Shown piece after piece: positions 1-8,644 of a stretch of DNA of 64,000 nucleotides. Within the stretch, counting starts at the first letter, position 1; every line of letters starts with the position of its first letter. The DNA is taken from positions 2,976,001 to 3,040,000 of the forward strand of contig NZ_AP025628.1 in NCBI RefSeq assembly GCF_025999835.1. The letters are read 5' to 3'. This DNA comes from Caldinitratiruptor microaerophilus. GTDB taxonomy: Bacteria > Bacillota > Sulfobacillia > Symbiobacteriales > ZC4RG38. Position numbers and translations under genes: made by a program. Below the pieces are notes generated by a model that worked only from the letters and a program-made list of their open reading frames with translations, made no database searches and was not told the origin of the DNA.

Positions 1-236
1 AAGTACCGGTCCCCCCGGCGGTAGAAGAAGGGCCAGCCGCCCGAGCCCTTGGCGGACACCAGGATCGCGTTCGCGCAGCCTTCCAGGTCCGACACGATCT
101 CGAGCTTGCGGAGGATCTCCTCCTTGGCCAGCAGGAACTGGAGGAACCCGCGCGCCTCGGGGAGCTTCGGCTGGTACTCGGCCAGGAAGGAGCGGATCAC
201 ATCCGCCTTGCTCCGGGCTTCCCTCGACTTTTCCAC
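1..236 (-). CDS. UPF0302/YpiB-like protein, N-terminal part (runs off the window)
   Basis: An open frame reads leftward out of the window from a GTG at 236, about 78 residues visible. A strong AAAGGAGGGGG ribosome-binding site lies about 4-8 bases upstream. The visible part has the pattern of the UPF0302 (YpiB N-terminal) domain: FLxxYxxKLPEARGFLxFLL, then an E-L-K-x-V segment, then C-A-x-A-I-L-V-S-A-K and a W-P-F-F-Y-R motif. YpiB-type proteins are small Firmicutes proteins of poorly defined function. The assignment rests on remembered family pattern only, and the C-terminal half is outside the window. Confidence 0.6.
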   Translation of the reverse strand, partial: MEKSREARSKADVIRSFLAEYQPKLPEARGFLQFLLAKEEILRKLEIVSDLEGCANAILVSAKGSGGWPFFYRRGDRY

Positions 237-374
237 ACTGCCCCCTCCTTTGCACGGGCCTGTTGGGGGTCAGGCGAAAGGACGGTTCGGGGCGCCTTCT
301 GTTTTACAGACTTCGTCAAACACTCTGGAGCTCCTGCAGCGAGTTCTTGGCAGCGGCGCCGGCCGGGAGAGCGA

Positions 375-397
375 AAGCCCGCCGCCGGGGCGGGCTT
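375..397. terminator. Hairpin between convergent/tandem minus-strand genes
   Basis: A perfect 9-bp stem (AAGCCCGCC with GGCGGGCTT) with a 5-base loop sits downstream of the M23 gene that ends at 464. On the minus strand it is followed by TTTCGCTC, a weak T-rich tail. It probably terminates that gene. Confidence 0.55.
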
Positions 398-463
398 CAC
401 GGACACCGGGATTGCGGCCGGGATCCCAGATTCTGGACACCGCGGCGGGCCGGGGCGCCGGAG

Positions 464-1843
464 TCACGGGTAGAAGTCGAGGGGGTTGGCAGGCCGTCCT
501 TCCAGGCGGACCTCGAAGTGCAGATGCGGCCCGGTGCTCCGGCCGGTGCTGCCCACCTGGCCGATCACCTGTCCCCGCTCGACGGTCTCCCCCACCCTGA
601 CGGCGGCCGAGGACAGGTGCGCGTACACGGTCACGATGTTCCCCCCGCCGTGGTCGACCCGCACCGTCAGCCCGTACCCGGCGTCCCAGCCGACGAAGGT
701 GACGGTGCCGGCGTCGGCCGCGTGCACGGGCGTCCCCTTCGGCGCCGCGATGTCGATGCCCGGGTGCCAGTCCCGGCGGCGGTAGCCGAACCCGGATGTA
801 ATTTGCCCGTTCACGGGGAAGCACAGCTTGCCGGTTCCGAGCTTGGGGGCCTGGCGGGTGCCCCGGGCGACCCGCGCCGGCCGGGGCTCGGCCAGGAGCC
901 GGGTGGAGACGATCTCGCGGCGCACCACCTGACCGTCACGCCGCTCCACCCGCGCGGTGACCTCGCGCCGCCCCGGCCGCCCGGGCTCGATGACGCGGCT
1001 CTCCCACGGCCACAGGTCGGGGTCCTTCACGACGTGCTCGGGGAACGGGATCTCCTCTTCGTAGACCTGGGTCTCCGTGCTCTCGATGTGGATGTAGGGC
1101 TCTCGGACGGTCAGGCTGATCTGCTGGCCGGGCTGGAGGCGGTCCGGGTCGATCTCCGGGTTGGCTGTCACCAGATCGTCCACGGACACGCCCCGGGTCC
1201 GGGCGATGTCCCACAGCGTGTCGCCGCGGCTGACGGTGTAGAAGATCTTCCGGTCGGTGCCGAAGCGCAGCACCTCGGCCGCCTGCTCGGGGGTGCGCAC
1301 CGCGCTGGCGGGGACCCACCGCTCCACGAAGCCGATCGAGCCGACGATCCGGACCTGGTCCACGCGCGACGCCTCGCGCAGCACCCGCTGCAGGTAGTCG
1401 TCCCGGATGGTGGCGAGCACGCGTTCGGCGTCCTCCCGGGTCCGGACGGGCACCACCTCACGCCCGTCGACGGTCAGCATCCAGGCCTTCGTCACGTCCG
1501 GCACGAAGGCCCGCAGGGCGGCCGCCAGGCCGGCGGAGTCGAGCACCGGCGTCGAGGCCGGCGCCGCTTCCGCCTCCGTGCGAAGGCGCGGGCGGGGGTC
1601 GACCGGCGCGCGCCCCTCCGGGGGAATCCCGGCCAGGAGAGCCGAAACGGCCTCGTCGACCACGGTCCGGTCGGCGACGTACCCGACCGGTTCGCCGCCG
1701 TACTCCACCCGGATGAGGGAGCGGGTCGGGGGAGGCGACGGCTCAGCGGACGGCGCCCCGCGCGCCAGGGACAGGCCCCAGGCGGCAAGGGCCAGGGCGG
1801 CCGCGGCAGCGGTCGCCCCCAGCACGGCGGGCCGGGGTTTCAC
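464..1843 (-). CDS. LysM/G5/M23 peptidoglycan endopeptidase
   Basis: This is a predicted secreted or membrane-anchored murein endopeptidase of about 459 residues. An N-terminal hydrophobic signal/anchor (residues about 8-28) is followed by a linker, a LysM domain near residue 200-245 (motif YTVSRGDTLWDIA), a G5-like beta domain (about 248-330) and a C-terminal M23 metallopeptidase domain (about 350-455). The zinc-site motifs HPGID and HLHFE are both present, so it looks catalytically competent. GTG at 1843 is chosen because GGAGGT lies 6 bases upstream; a GTG six bases earlier (1849) would touch that ribosome-binding site. It is divergent from a second LysM/M23 gene at 2154. LysM binds glycan and M23 cleaves peptide cross-links; the exact bond is unknown. 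Confidence 0.85.
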   Translation of the reverse strand: MKPRPAVLGATAAAAALALAAWGLSLARGAPSAEPSPPPTRSLIRVEYGGEPVGYVADRTVVDEAVSALLAGIPPEGRAPVDPRPRLRTEAEAAPASTPVLDSAGLAAALRAFVPDVTKAWMLTVDGREVVPVRTREDAERVLATIRDDYLQRVLREASRVDQVRIVGSIGFVERWVPASAVRTPEQAAEVLRFGTDRKIFYTVSRGDTLWDIARTRGVSVDDLVTANPEIDPDRLQPGQQISLTVREPYIHIESTETQVYEEEIPFPEHVVKDPDLWPWESRVIEPGRPGRREVTARVERRDGQVVRREIVSTRLLAEPRPARVARGTRQAPKLGTGKLCFPVNGQITSGFGYRRRDWHPGIDIAAPKGTPVHAADAGTVTFVGWDAGYGLTVRVDHGGGNIVTVYAHLSSAAVRVGETVERGQVIGQVGSTGRSTGPHLHFEVRLEGRPANPLDFYP

Positions 1844-2153
1844 AGGCACACCTCCGGCACGGGCACGAGGTTGGCGCAGGCAGTATTCGCCTGCCGAAGT
1901 GGTTTATCCTGCTACCGTACAGGTCTATACGGAAGTGCCTCCGCATCCCGCCCGTCCCCTCCGGCGGTGCGCCGCCCGTCCGGCCCTGGAGAGGGCCGGC
2001 ATCCTTTACTTTGCCCTCCAGGCCCGCTGGCTTAAACTTCCAGGACCTTGAAGGTGACTCGCCAACCGACAACCGCATACCGGTACACAGCAGTCGGCGC
2101 CTGTGCTATACTACTGGACGTGTTGACGTTTGTCACGTAGGAGAGATGCCGCC
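1844..2153. other. Divergent intergenic region between two M23 genes
   Basis: This 310-base non-coding stretch must hold promoters for both divergent peptidase genes. I see a small GGCCCT/AGGGCC-type hairpin near 1981-2000 and the plus-strand extended -10 listed separately. I see no riboswitch that I recognise. Confidence 0.5.
2104..2112 (+). promoter_or_regulatory. Extended -10 promoter for the M23 gene at 2154
   Basis: TGCTATACT gives a TGN-extended -10 hexamer (TATACT at 2107-2112). The -35 position (TACACA, 2084-2089) is poor, as is common for extended -10 promoters. It lies about 42 bases before the start codon. Confidence 0.45.
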
Positions 2154-3173
2154 TTGGACCGCGCGCAGCCCCTCCAACGCCCGACCGGACGGCCGGTCTT
2201 CTACGCCGCCGGGGTCGTCCTGGTGGCGGGGGCACTGGCCCTGACCTCCGGCCGCGGCGTACCGGAAGGGCTGCGCGCGTCCCCGCCCGCCGCGCCCGGC
2301 GCCCCCGCCGCGGCCGCCGACGGGCGTCCGTCCCTTGCCGCCGGGTGGCTGGATTGGCTGGCCGCCGGGCCGGACGGGCAGGCTGCCGAGGTCCCGGCGC
2401 GGTTCCCGGGTCGACCGGGGCGTGCCGGGGACGAGGCGGAGGCGGCCCCTCCGCCGCGGCTCCTGACGTACACCGTCCGGCCGGGCGACACCCTCTGGGA
2501 CCTGGCGCGGCGGTTCGGCACCGACACCGACACGCTGCTCGCCGCCAACCCGAACCTGGCGTCGGAACGGATCCAGCCCGGACAGGAGCTCCGGGTCATC
2601 GCCCACGTCTCCAGGGCGGTGCACAAGGTCCAGCGCGGCGAGACCCTCGCGGGGATCGCCCGCCAGTACGGGGTCCCCGCGGACAAGGTGGCCGCCGCCA
2701 ACGGGCTCGACGTCCAGAGCGCCATCGTCCCCGGGCAGGAGCTGATCATCCCCGGCGCCCGGCCCCGGATCCAGCTCGCCAGCCGCGGCGAGGTCCGCGG
2801 GGCGGGCGGCGGCTGGATCTGGCCCGTCCGGGGGCGGCTCACCTCGGGCTTCGGCCCCCGCTGGGGCTCGGTGCACCCCGGGATCGACATCGGGGCGCCG
2901 GCCGGCACGACCGCCGTCGCCGCCCGGGCGGGGCGGGTGGTCGAGGCCGGGTGGGACGGCGGGTACGGCCTCAGCGTCGTGATCGACCACGGCGGCGGGG
3001 TGAAGTCCCGGTACGGCCACGCCTCCGCCCTCCTCGTGCGGGCCGGGCAGCAGGTCGAGCAGGGGCAGCCCATCCTCAAGGTCGGGTCGACGGGGTTTTC
3101 CACCGGCCCGCACCTGCACTTCGAGATCATCGTGGGCGGCCGGCAGGTGGACCCGCGCAAGTACCTGCCCTGA
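2154..3173 (+). CDS. Double-LysM M23 family peptidase
   Basis: Murein endopeptidase of about 339 residues. A hydrophobic N-terminal segment (about residues 12-32) is followed by a low-complexity Ala/Pro linker, then two LysM domains (YTVRPGDTLWDLARRFG and HKVQRGETLAGIARQYG). A C-terminal M23 domain follows with the metal motifs HPGIDIG, the DHGGG turn and HLHFE. TTG at 2154 is preferred over an upstream TTG at 2130 because AGGAGA lies about 9 bases before it, whereas the upstream TTG has no ribosome-binding site. The domain layout mirrors the divergent gene at 464-1843, minus G5. It likely acts outside the membrane on peptidoglycan. Confidence 0.85.
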   Translation: MDRAQPLQRPTGRPVFYAAGVVLVAGALALTSGRGVPEGLRASPPAAPGAPAAAADGRPSLAAGWLDWLAAGPDGQAAEVPARFPGRPGRAGDEAEAAPPPRLLTYTVRPGDTLWDLARRFGTDTDTLLAANPNLASERIQPGQELRVIAHVSRAVHKVQRGETLAGIARQYGVPADKVAAANGLDVQSAIVPGQELIIPGARPRIQLASRGEVRGAGGGWIWPVRGRLTSGFGPRWGSVHPGIDIGAPAGTTAVAARAGRVVEAGWDGGYGLSVVIDHGGGVKSRYGHASALLVRAGQQVEQGQPILKVGSTGFSTGPHLHFEIIVGGRQVDPRKYLP

Positions 3174-3258
3174 CCAGGTCGGAGACGGAACGGCAGGAAA
3201 AACCCGGCAGAACGTCGAACTTGTAGGCGAAAGCTCCACCGGGGAGGCGTTGGCGCGC

Positions 3259-3945
3259 ATGAACGCCGGATCGGCCCGGGCGCTCGCGCTGGCGGTCGTC
3301 CTCCTCCTGGCGTGGGCGCTTGTCGCGCCCTTCGTAGCTGGCAAGTCTTACGCATCCGATCTGAACTTCCTCCTGGCAGCCGTGTCGGCAACCGCCACGC
3401 TGGCAGGCATCGGCTTCGCCCTGTACGGCTGGTTCACCGCGCGGGAGCTGCCGAGGCTCGTCGACGAGAAACTCGACGAGCGAGCCCGCCGGATCGAGGA
3501 GGCGCTGAGCAGCAAGCTGTACAGGCAGCAGGAAGCCCTGCAGAAGCTCATCGCCGCCTACGGGGTCCGAGACGTGGATCAACGAATCGCCCTCGTGAAA
3601 CAGGCGCTGGACGTGGACCCGACGGTCTACAACGGTTGGGTGACACTGGGTCACGCCTTCCTGGAGAAGGGCGACCCCGCCGCTGCCGAGGAGTGCTTCC
3701 GAAGGGACCTCCAGTTCCATCCGTCAAACTACCAGGCGATGTGTGACCTCGCCGCGCTGCACGCCGGCCAGTCCGAGTGGCTCGCGGCCCTGAGCTGGCT
3801 GAAGGAGGCGATCCGGGTCAATCCGGGGACGTGGGAGCAAATCGAGAGGGATCCGCGCCTGGAACCCCTGAGAACACACCGGCGAGAAGACTACGACCGC
3901 GTGATCGCCGAGGCCCTCCGAACGGCGGGCGCCGGCAAACACTGA
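3259..3945 (+). CDS. TPR-containing membrane protein
   Basis: Protein of about 228 residues with two predicted transmembrane segments near the N-terminus (about residues 6-28 and 38-60). A charged, probably coiled-coil stretch (about 65-105) and two to three tetratricopeptide-like repeats follow (about 115-190, for example TVYNGWVTLGHAFLEKGD). TPRs mediate protein-protein contacts; no enzymatic motif is visible. The ATG at 3259 is preferred because GGGGAGG (3241-3247) is 11 bases upstream, while an in-frame TTG at 3250 would be only 2 bases from it. It follows the M23 gene by 85 bases in the same direction and may be co-transcribed. Function unknown. Confidence 0.7.
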   Translation: MNAGSARALALAVVLLLAWALVAPFVAGKSYASDLNFLLAAVSATATLAGIGFALYGWFTARELPRLVDEKLDERARRIEEALSSKLYRQQEALQKLIAAYGVRDVDQRIALVKQALDVDPTVYNGWVTLGHAFLEKGDPAAAEECFRRDLQFHPSNYQAMCDLAALHAGQSEWLAALSWLKEAIRVNPGTWEQIERDPRLEPLRTHRREDYDRVIAEALRTAGAGKH

Positions 3946-3973
3946 GGCCCCGGGTGAGCGCCCGGGGCCTTCT
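3945..3973. terminator. Bidirectional terminator between convergent genes
   Basis: A perfect 10-bp stem (AGGCCCCGGG/CCCGGGGCCT) with a 6-base loop overlaps the stop of the TPR gene and lies 6 bases beyond the stop of the convergent GH73 gene. It is followed by TTCTCG on the plus strand. It probably serves both genes. Confidence 0.75.
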
Positions 3974-3978
3974 CGCGG

Positions 3979-6228
3979 TCACGGCTGGGTCTCGTCCAGG
4001 CGGTACAGGTCGTACCGGTTCATGATGTCGATGAGCTTCTGCGCGTAGCGGGAGTCGGTGGCGTATCCGGAACGGCGCAGCGCCCAGGCGCCCAGGATCG
4101 GGTCGGCCGCGACCGCCCGGAAGGGGGCGTAGCGATCGCGTTCCATGAGGAAGCGCCAGTGGTCGTCCCAGCTCTCCTCCAGGGTGTTGTAGGCACGGAA
4201 GCGGTCGTCGACCCGGTACGCCACCCCGTTGTATTCCTCCCAGGTGTTGCTCACCACCGAGCCGGCCGGACCCTCGCCCTTGATGCCGAAGAGGTTGTAC
4301 GAAAACCGCCCCGTGTACTTGTCGACGGGGACGTACTGCCCGTAGCCCGTCTCCAGGGCGGCCTGGGCCACCTGCAGGGCGGCGGACATCCCGGTCCGCT
4401 CGCGGACCCGGAGCGCCCACTCGCTGACCATGTCGAGGAACCGGTCCCTGGGCGCGGCGGGCCGGGGCCCGTACAGGGTGCCGGTGTAGACCCGGACGGG
4501 GATCGCCTCGCTCGCCAGGGTCCCGCCCTGCGGGGTGGTGGCGACGGCTTCCAGGAGCCACTCTCCGTCCTGGCCGGGGGCGGGGCTCCAGCGGTAGGTG
4601 GCCGCCAGGTCCGTCCCGCGGGCCAGGTTGACCGCCCCCCCTCCCTGCGGGCGGCGGAGGCGGAACTCCACGGCGGTGACGGCGACGTTCGCTTCGGCCC
4701 GCAGCTCCACCGTCCCGGCGAGGACCTGCCGCGGGCCCACCCCCAGGAGCCGCAGGGTGGGCGCGACCTGCACGGTGACGGCCACCGGCCCGGCCTCCCG
4801 GGCCTGCCCCTGCGCGTCCCAGACGGTCAGGTGGATGGTCTGGGCGCCATTCCGCTCAGGGGGCGGGAACCACCGGACACTGGTGTTGCCGCCGGTGGCC
4901 TCCCCGAGGACGGTGCCGTCGCCCAGACGGAACTGCGCCCGGGTCACCCCGAAGTTGGCCCGGGCCCGCAGGGTCACCGGTCCGGCGATGGTCTGGCCGG
5001 CCTTCACCCCGTCGATGCCCACCCAGGGCTCCATCCGGACCTCGATCGGGATCCCCTGCGAGGGGTAGGCCTTTCCCGTGCGGTCGTAGGCGACGGCGCG
5101 CAGGAGCCAGCGGCCGTTGCTCCACACGCCCGGCCACCAGGTGAACGGCGCGTAGGGATCGGCCTCGGCGATCAGGGAGGCGCTGCCCGAGCCCGGGTCG
5201 ACGAGCTCCCACCGCACGTGCGTGGCCACGAAGCCGAGGTCGGCCGTCAGGGTGACGCTGCCGCCCGTCCCCCGCAGCACCCGCCCCGGCTCGACGCCGC
5301 GCACGACCACGGTCGGGTCGGGCGCCACCTCGACCGGCAGCACCTGGCCGGCGACCAGGCGACCGCCGGCGTCGTAGGCTGCGGCCGCCAGGAGGCGCCG
5401 CCCGGCGTAGGCGGGGTCGGGCCGCCACGTGTAGGTCGCGTCGAGGTCCGTCCCGCCGGCCAGGAGCGGCCCTCGTCCCGTCTCGGGGTCGAGGAGGAAG
5501 AAGCGGAGGGCCGCGGCCGGCACGCCGACCCGGGCCTTCAGGGAGGTCACGCCGGTGATGCGCTGGCCGGGCTGCACGGTGAGGACGGTGAGGGCCGGGG
5601 GCGCCGGCGCTGGAGCTTCCGGCCCCGTGCGGATGACGACGGTGCGGCGGCTCCCGTCCCAGTCGACGCTCGCCCCCAGCGCAGTGGCCACGAAGCGGGT
5701 GGGCACGAACGTCCGGTCGCCGATGATCCGGGCGGGCACGTCCATGAGGTCGGCGCGGTCACAGGACGGGCTCAGGCAGGCCAGCTTGTTGCCGACCCGG
5801 AAACGCACGTACCGGCCGGGTGCCCCGCTCGAGTCCGGTACCATGCCGGACACGGTCCGCGTCGCCCCGTCCCACTCCACCGACGCGCCCAGCGCCTCGA
5901 AGATCGCCCGGAACGGGACCAGGGTGCGGCCCTCGACGATCACGGGGGCAGGGTCGAGGGGCAGCTCCCGGCCGTCGACCTCGACCCGGATGGGACCGGC
6001 GCCGGAGGCCGGCGACGGGGGGGCGAGGGGTACCCCCGACCCGGCCGGGGCAGACGGCGGTGCCTGGGCGAGGGGTGCCGGCCCCTGTGCGGGCCCGGCC
6101 GGCGCCTCAGCCGGGGCGGCGACCGCCACCGGCGGACCGGCGGCGGCGACGGGTGAGGAGGCCGGGAGGAGGACGGTCGAGAGAAAGGCGGTGACGAGAA
6201 AGGCGGTCCGGCGACGGGATGCGGCCAA
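3979..6228 (-). CDS. Secreted GH73 glucosaminidase with stalk domain
   Basis: Large exported protein (749 residues) predicted to hydrolyse the glycan backbone of peptidoglycan. There is a signal peptide (about residues 8-32) and a Pro/Ala-rich linker. A copper-amine-oxidase-N-type stalk domain follows (about 75-195, with paired motifs GRTLVPFRAIFEALGASVEW and DRTFVPTRFVATALGASVDW). Four or so repeated immunoglobulin-like modules of about 95 residues come next (210-590). The C-terminal domain (about 595-745) is a FlgJ/LytD-type N-acetylglucosaminidase with the expected ALETGYG glutamate. TTG at 6228 has GGAGGGAG about 11 bases upstream. The stalk domain typically anchors such enzymes to the wall. 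Assignment of the catalytic domain is good; the repeat count is by eye. Confidence 0.8.
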   Translation of the reverse strand: MAASRRRTAFLVTAFLSTVLLPASSPVAAAGPPVAVAAPAEAPAGPAQGPAPLAQAPPSAPAGSGVPLAPPSPASGAGPIRVEVDGRELPLDPAPVIVEGRTLVPFRAIFEALGASVEWDGATRTVSGMVPDSSGAPGRYVRFRVGNKLACLSPSCDRADLMDVPARIIGDRTFVPTRFVATALGASVDWDGSRRTVVIRTGPEAPAPAPPALTVLTVQPGQRITGVTSLKARVGVPAAALRFFLLDPETGRGPLLAGGTDLDATYTWRPDPAYAGRRLLAAAAYDAGGRLVAGQVLPVEVAPDPTVVVRGVEPGRVLRGTGGSVTLTADLGFVATHVRWELVDPGSGSASLIAEADPYAPFTWWPGVWSNGRWLLRAVAYDRTGKAYPSQGIPIEVRMEPWVGIDGVKAGQTIAGPVTLRARANFGVTRAQFRLGDGTVLGEATGGNTSVRWFPPPERNGAQTIHLTVWDAQGQAREAGPVAVTVQVAPTLRLLGVGPRQVLAGTVELRAEANVAVTAVEFRLRRPQGGGAVNLARGTDLAATYRWSPAPGQDGEWLLEAVATTPQGGTLASEAIPVRVYTGTLYGPRPAAPRDRFLDMVSEWALRVRERTGMSAALQVAQAALETGYGQYVPVDKYTGRFSYNLFGIKGEGPAGSVVSNTWEEYNGVAYRVDDRFRAYNTLEESWDDHWRFLMERDRYAPFRAVAADPILGAWALRRSGYATDSRYAQKLIDIMNRYDLYRLDETQP

Positions 6229-6285
6229 CGGGCAGGTCTCCCTCCGGTCGCGTGATCGTGACCTACTTCAATAGACGCAAGGCGA

Positions 6286-6515
6286 TCAGGCGGGGTTTCG
6301 GCGCGCCCGGGGGAGCGGGCGGGCCACCGCCCGGACGGGCGCGCCGTCGCCGCCGGCGACCCGCAGGGGAAGCAGCCACGCCTCGACGTCGAGGCCGGCG
6401 AGCGGCGCCAGGTCCCGGAGGTTCTCGGCGATCCGCACGCCCCGGGCTGCCGGCGCATGCGGTTGACAGCCTCCGCGTCTTCCGCCCGCACCGGGCGGAT
6501 GGTGAGTTCGGCCAT
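6286..6515 (-). pseudogene. Chimeric remnant: GNAT N-terminus joined to cyclase C-terminus
   Basis: The first 24 codons from the ATG at 6515 read as the start of a GNAT acetyltransferase (TIRPVRAEDAEAVNRMRRQP). Around 6441-6444 the frame shifts by one and the rest (to the TGA at 6286) reads as the last ~50 residues of a cyclase/metal-dependent hydrolase (kynurenine-formamidase-like). That part has the family's terminal pattern IAENLRDL ... LPLRVAGGDGAPVRAVA. Neither part is long enough to fold as a functional enzyme. It looks like a deletion scar that fused the ends of two former genes. Family assignment is by motif memory. Confidence 0.6.
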
Positions 6516-6545
6516 GGCCAGCCCCCCTGTAGCCGGGACGAAACG

Positions 6546-6573
6546 GGCCGGGGCGTCGTCACCCGCCCCGGCC
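6546..6573. terminator. GC-rich hairpin, possible terminator
   Basis: A perfect 10-bp stem (GGCCGGGGCG/CGCCCCGGCC) with an 8-base loop. No strong T-run follows on either strand. It lies just upstream of the chimeric remnant and 270 bases before the dpp operon, and could be the leftover terminator of a lost gene. Confidence 0.4.
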
Positions 6574-6841
6574 TTCAGACTTCGCCCCGGCGGCCTCCCC
6601 TTCCTCGCTTGGCCCGGATGGCGGTGGAGACCCGTGTCGCTCCGCGCGGGTCAGCCTCCCCTGGCCCCCGACGCCCCGCGGTTCCTGGGACAATGTGGCA
6701 CTGGCCACGCGCGGGTGCAGGACTTGTCCGGCAGGTGTCGTACGCGTTCAGTGGCCACCCTCGCACGGAGTCGCCCGGTGACCATCCCGGGCGGCCCTCG
6801 GCCGGCCTGTGGCCCGCCTGCAACGAAATGGGGGTCAACTC

Positions 6842-8551
6842 GTGAAACGCAACCGCATGCGCCTGGTGGGGCCCGCGCTGGCCCTGCTGCTGGCCCTGAC
6901 GGTCCCGGCCTGTAGCAGCAAGCCGGCCGCTCCGCCTCAGCCACCCGCCACGGCGACCCCGCCCGCCGCCGAGCGCGCCGAGGACCAGCCCAGGGACGGC
7001 GGCACCCTGACGTTCGCGTCCCTCGGCGACATCGTGACGCTGAATCCCCTGTTCGCCCAGGACACGGCCTCCGGTGACCTCCAGCAGCTCCTGCTCGCCA
7101 GGCTCTACGACCTGAGCCCCGAGGGCAAGCTGGCGGTCACGGAGAACTCGCTCGCCGCCGAGCTTCCCCGGGTCGAGGACGGCGGCCTGAGGTACACCAT
7201 CAAGCTCAAGGAGACCCCGAGGTGGAGCGACGGGAAACCGGTCACGGCGGACGACGTCGTCTTCACCTTCCAGATGATGGCCAACCCCGAGGTGGGCTCG
7301 CCGCTCCTCCCGTACGTTGACAAGGTCAAGGAGATCAAGGCCGTCGATCCCCACACCGTCGAGATCACGATGAAGGAAATCTACGCGCCCTTCGAGCTCA
7401 CCGCCCTGAACGTGCCGGTCGCGCCCAGGCACGTCCTGGAAGGCGTTGCGCCCAGGGAACTGCAGAACCACCCGTACGGGAAAGATCTGACCCGAACGGT
7501 CACCAACGGCCCGTACCGCTGGGCGGAGTGGCAGCAGAACCAGTACCACGTCCTCACCCGGGATCCGAACTTCTGGGGGAAGAAGCCGCACATCGAGAAG
7601 GTCGTCTACAAGGTCTACGCCGACGCGCAGACCATGGTCCAGGGGCTTCTCAGCGGGGATGTGGACATGGCCACCGGGATCCCCGTGTCGCTTTTGGGCG
7701 CGGTCAAGGCGAAAGAAGGCCTGACGGTCATCGAGCAGCCGGGGCCGTACTACGACTACCTGGGCTTCAACTTCAACGGCGAGAACTTCCCCGGGGGCAA
7801 GAGCCCCTTCGCGGGCGTCAAGACCCGGCAGGCGATCGCCTACGCCATCAACCGGAAGGGCATGGTGGACAGCATCCTCCAGGGCCACGGCTCCATCATC
7901 AACGGCCCGTTCCTGTCCAGCAGCTGGGCGTACACGCCCGGGTCGGACGTCGACTACCCCTACGATCCGGAAAAGGCGAAGCAGCTCCTGGCCGAAGACG
8001 GCTGGAAGCCCGGCCCCGACGGCATTCTCCGGAAGGACGGCCAGCGGTTCGCCTTCACCCTCCAGTACAACGCCGGCAACACCCGCCGCGAGCAGATCGC
8101 CGCGGTCGTCCAGCAGAACCTCAAGGACGTGGGGATCGAAGTCAAGATCGAGCCGGTCGAGTGGTCGGCCTGGGTGGAGAAGAACATCAGCCCCGGCAAG
8201 TTCCAGGCTGTCCTCCTCGGCTGGCAGCTCACCCCGGACCCGGACGCCGAGCCCATCTTCAGCTCCCGGTACTTCCCGCCCTCCGGCCAGAACATCGGCT
8301 GGTACAGGAACGAGAGGGCGGACCGCCTCTGGGTCGAGGGGTACCGGACCACGGACCCGGCGAAGCGGAAGCAGGTCTACGCCGATCTCGCCCGGGAACT
8401 CTCCACCGACCTGCCCTACGTCTTCCTCATGCAGCGCAACGAGATCCTGGGCGTCAGCCAGCGGGTGCGCTGGAAGAAGGAGCACGCCCCCGTGCTGTCC
8501 CTGCCCTACGGCTACTTCCTGCGCTTCGTCGAGTACTGGGTCACCGACTAG
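6842..8551 (+). CDS. Peptide/nickel ABC transporter substrate-binding lipoprotein
   Basis: Extracytoplasmic solute-binding protein of the SBP_bac_5 (DppA/OppA) family, about 569 residues, the usual length. The N-terminus is a lipoprotein signal with lipobox LTVPAC (Cys24), followed by an Ala/Pro/Thr linker. Family features include RDGGTLTFAS, the LARLYDLS segment and the PRWSDGKPVTADDVVFTFQ signature. GTG at 6842 is chosen because GGGGGT precedes it and the signal peptide then begins MKRNRMR; a longer upstream extension would spoil the signal. It heads an operon with two permeases. The likely substrate is oligopeptides or dipeptides, but the family also carries nickel and other solutes, so this cannot be fixed from sequence. 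Confidence 0.9.
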   Translation: MKRNRMRLVGPALALLLALTVPACSSKPAAPPQPPATATPPAAERAEDQPRDGGTLTFASLGDIVTLNPLFAQDTASGDLQQLLLARLYDLSPEGKLAVTENSLAAELPRVEDGGLRYTIKLKETPRWSDGKPVTADDVVFTFQMMANPEVGSPLLPYVDKVKEIKAVDPHTVEITMKEIYAPFELTALNVPVAPRHVLEGVAPRELQNHPYGKDLTRTVTNGPYRWAEWQQNQYHVLTRDPNFWGKKPHIEKVVYKVYADAQTMVQGLLSGDVDMATGIPVSLLGAVKAKEGLTVIEQPGPYYDYLGFNFNGENFPGGKSPFAGVKTRQAIAYAINRKGMVDSILQGHGSIINGPFLSSSWAYTPGSDVDYPYDPEKAKQLLAEDGWKPGPDGILRKDGQRFAFTLQYNAGNTRREQIAAVVQQNLKDVGIEVKIEPVEWSAWVEKNISPGKFQAVLLGWQLTPDPDAEPIFSSRYFPPSGQNIGWYRNERADRLWVEGYRTTDPAKRKQVYADLARELSTDLPYVFLMQRNEILGVSQRVRWKKEHAPVLSLPYGYFLRFVEYWVTD

Positions 8552-8578
8552 GGCCGCTCCGCCGCCATGCGAACCGTC

Positions 8579-8605
8579 CGGGGAAGGGGCCAGGCCCCTT
8601 CCCCG
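8579..8605 (+). terminator. Intercistronic hairpin after the solute-binding gene
   Basis: A perfect 11-12 bp stem (CGGGGAAGGGG/CCCCTTCCCCG) with a 3-5 base loop between the solute-binding gene and the permease genes, with no T-run. Such hairpins typically act as partial terminators or mRNA stabilisers that raise binding-protein expression over permease; that role is inferred. Confidence 0.6.
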
Positions 8606-8644
8606 ACTCTCGTGGTAGAACCGGCCACGAAAGGGCGCGATGCC

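Noticed and set aside
2133-3344. Long minus-strand frames (about 400 codons) over the LysM/M23 gene
   Set aside because: They are GC-rich shadow frames antisense to a gene with clear domains; they have no ribosome-binding site and low-complexity Pro/Arg/Gly composition.
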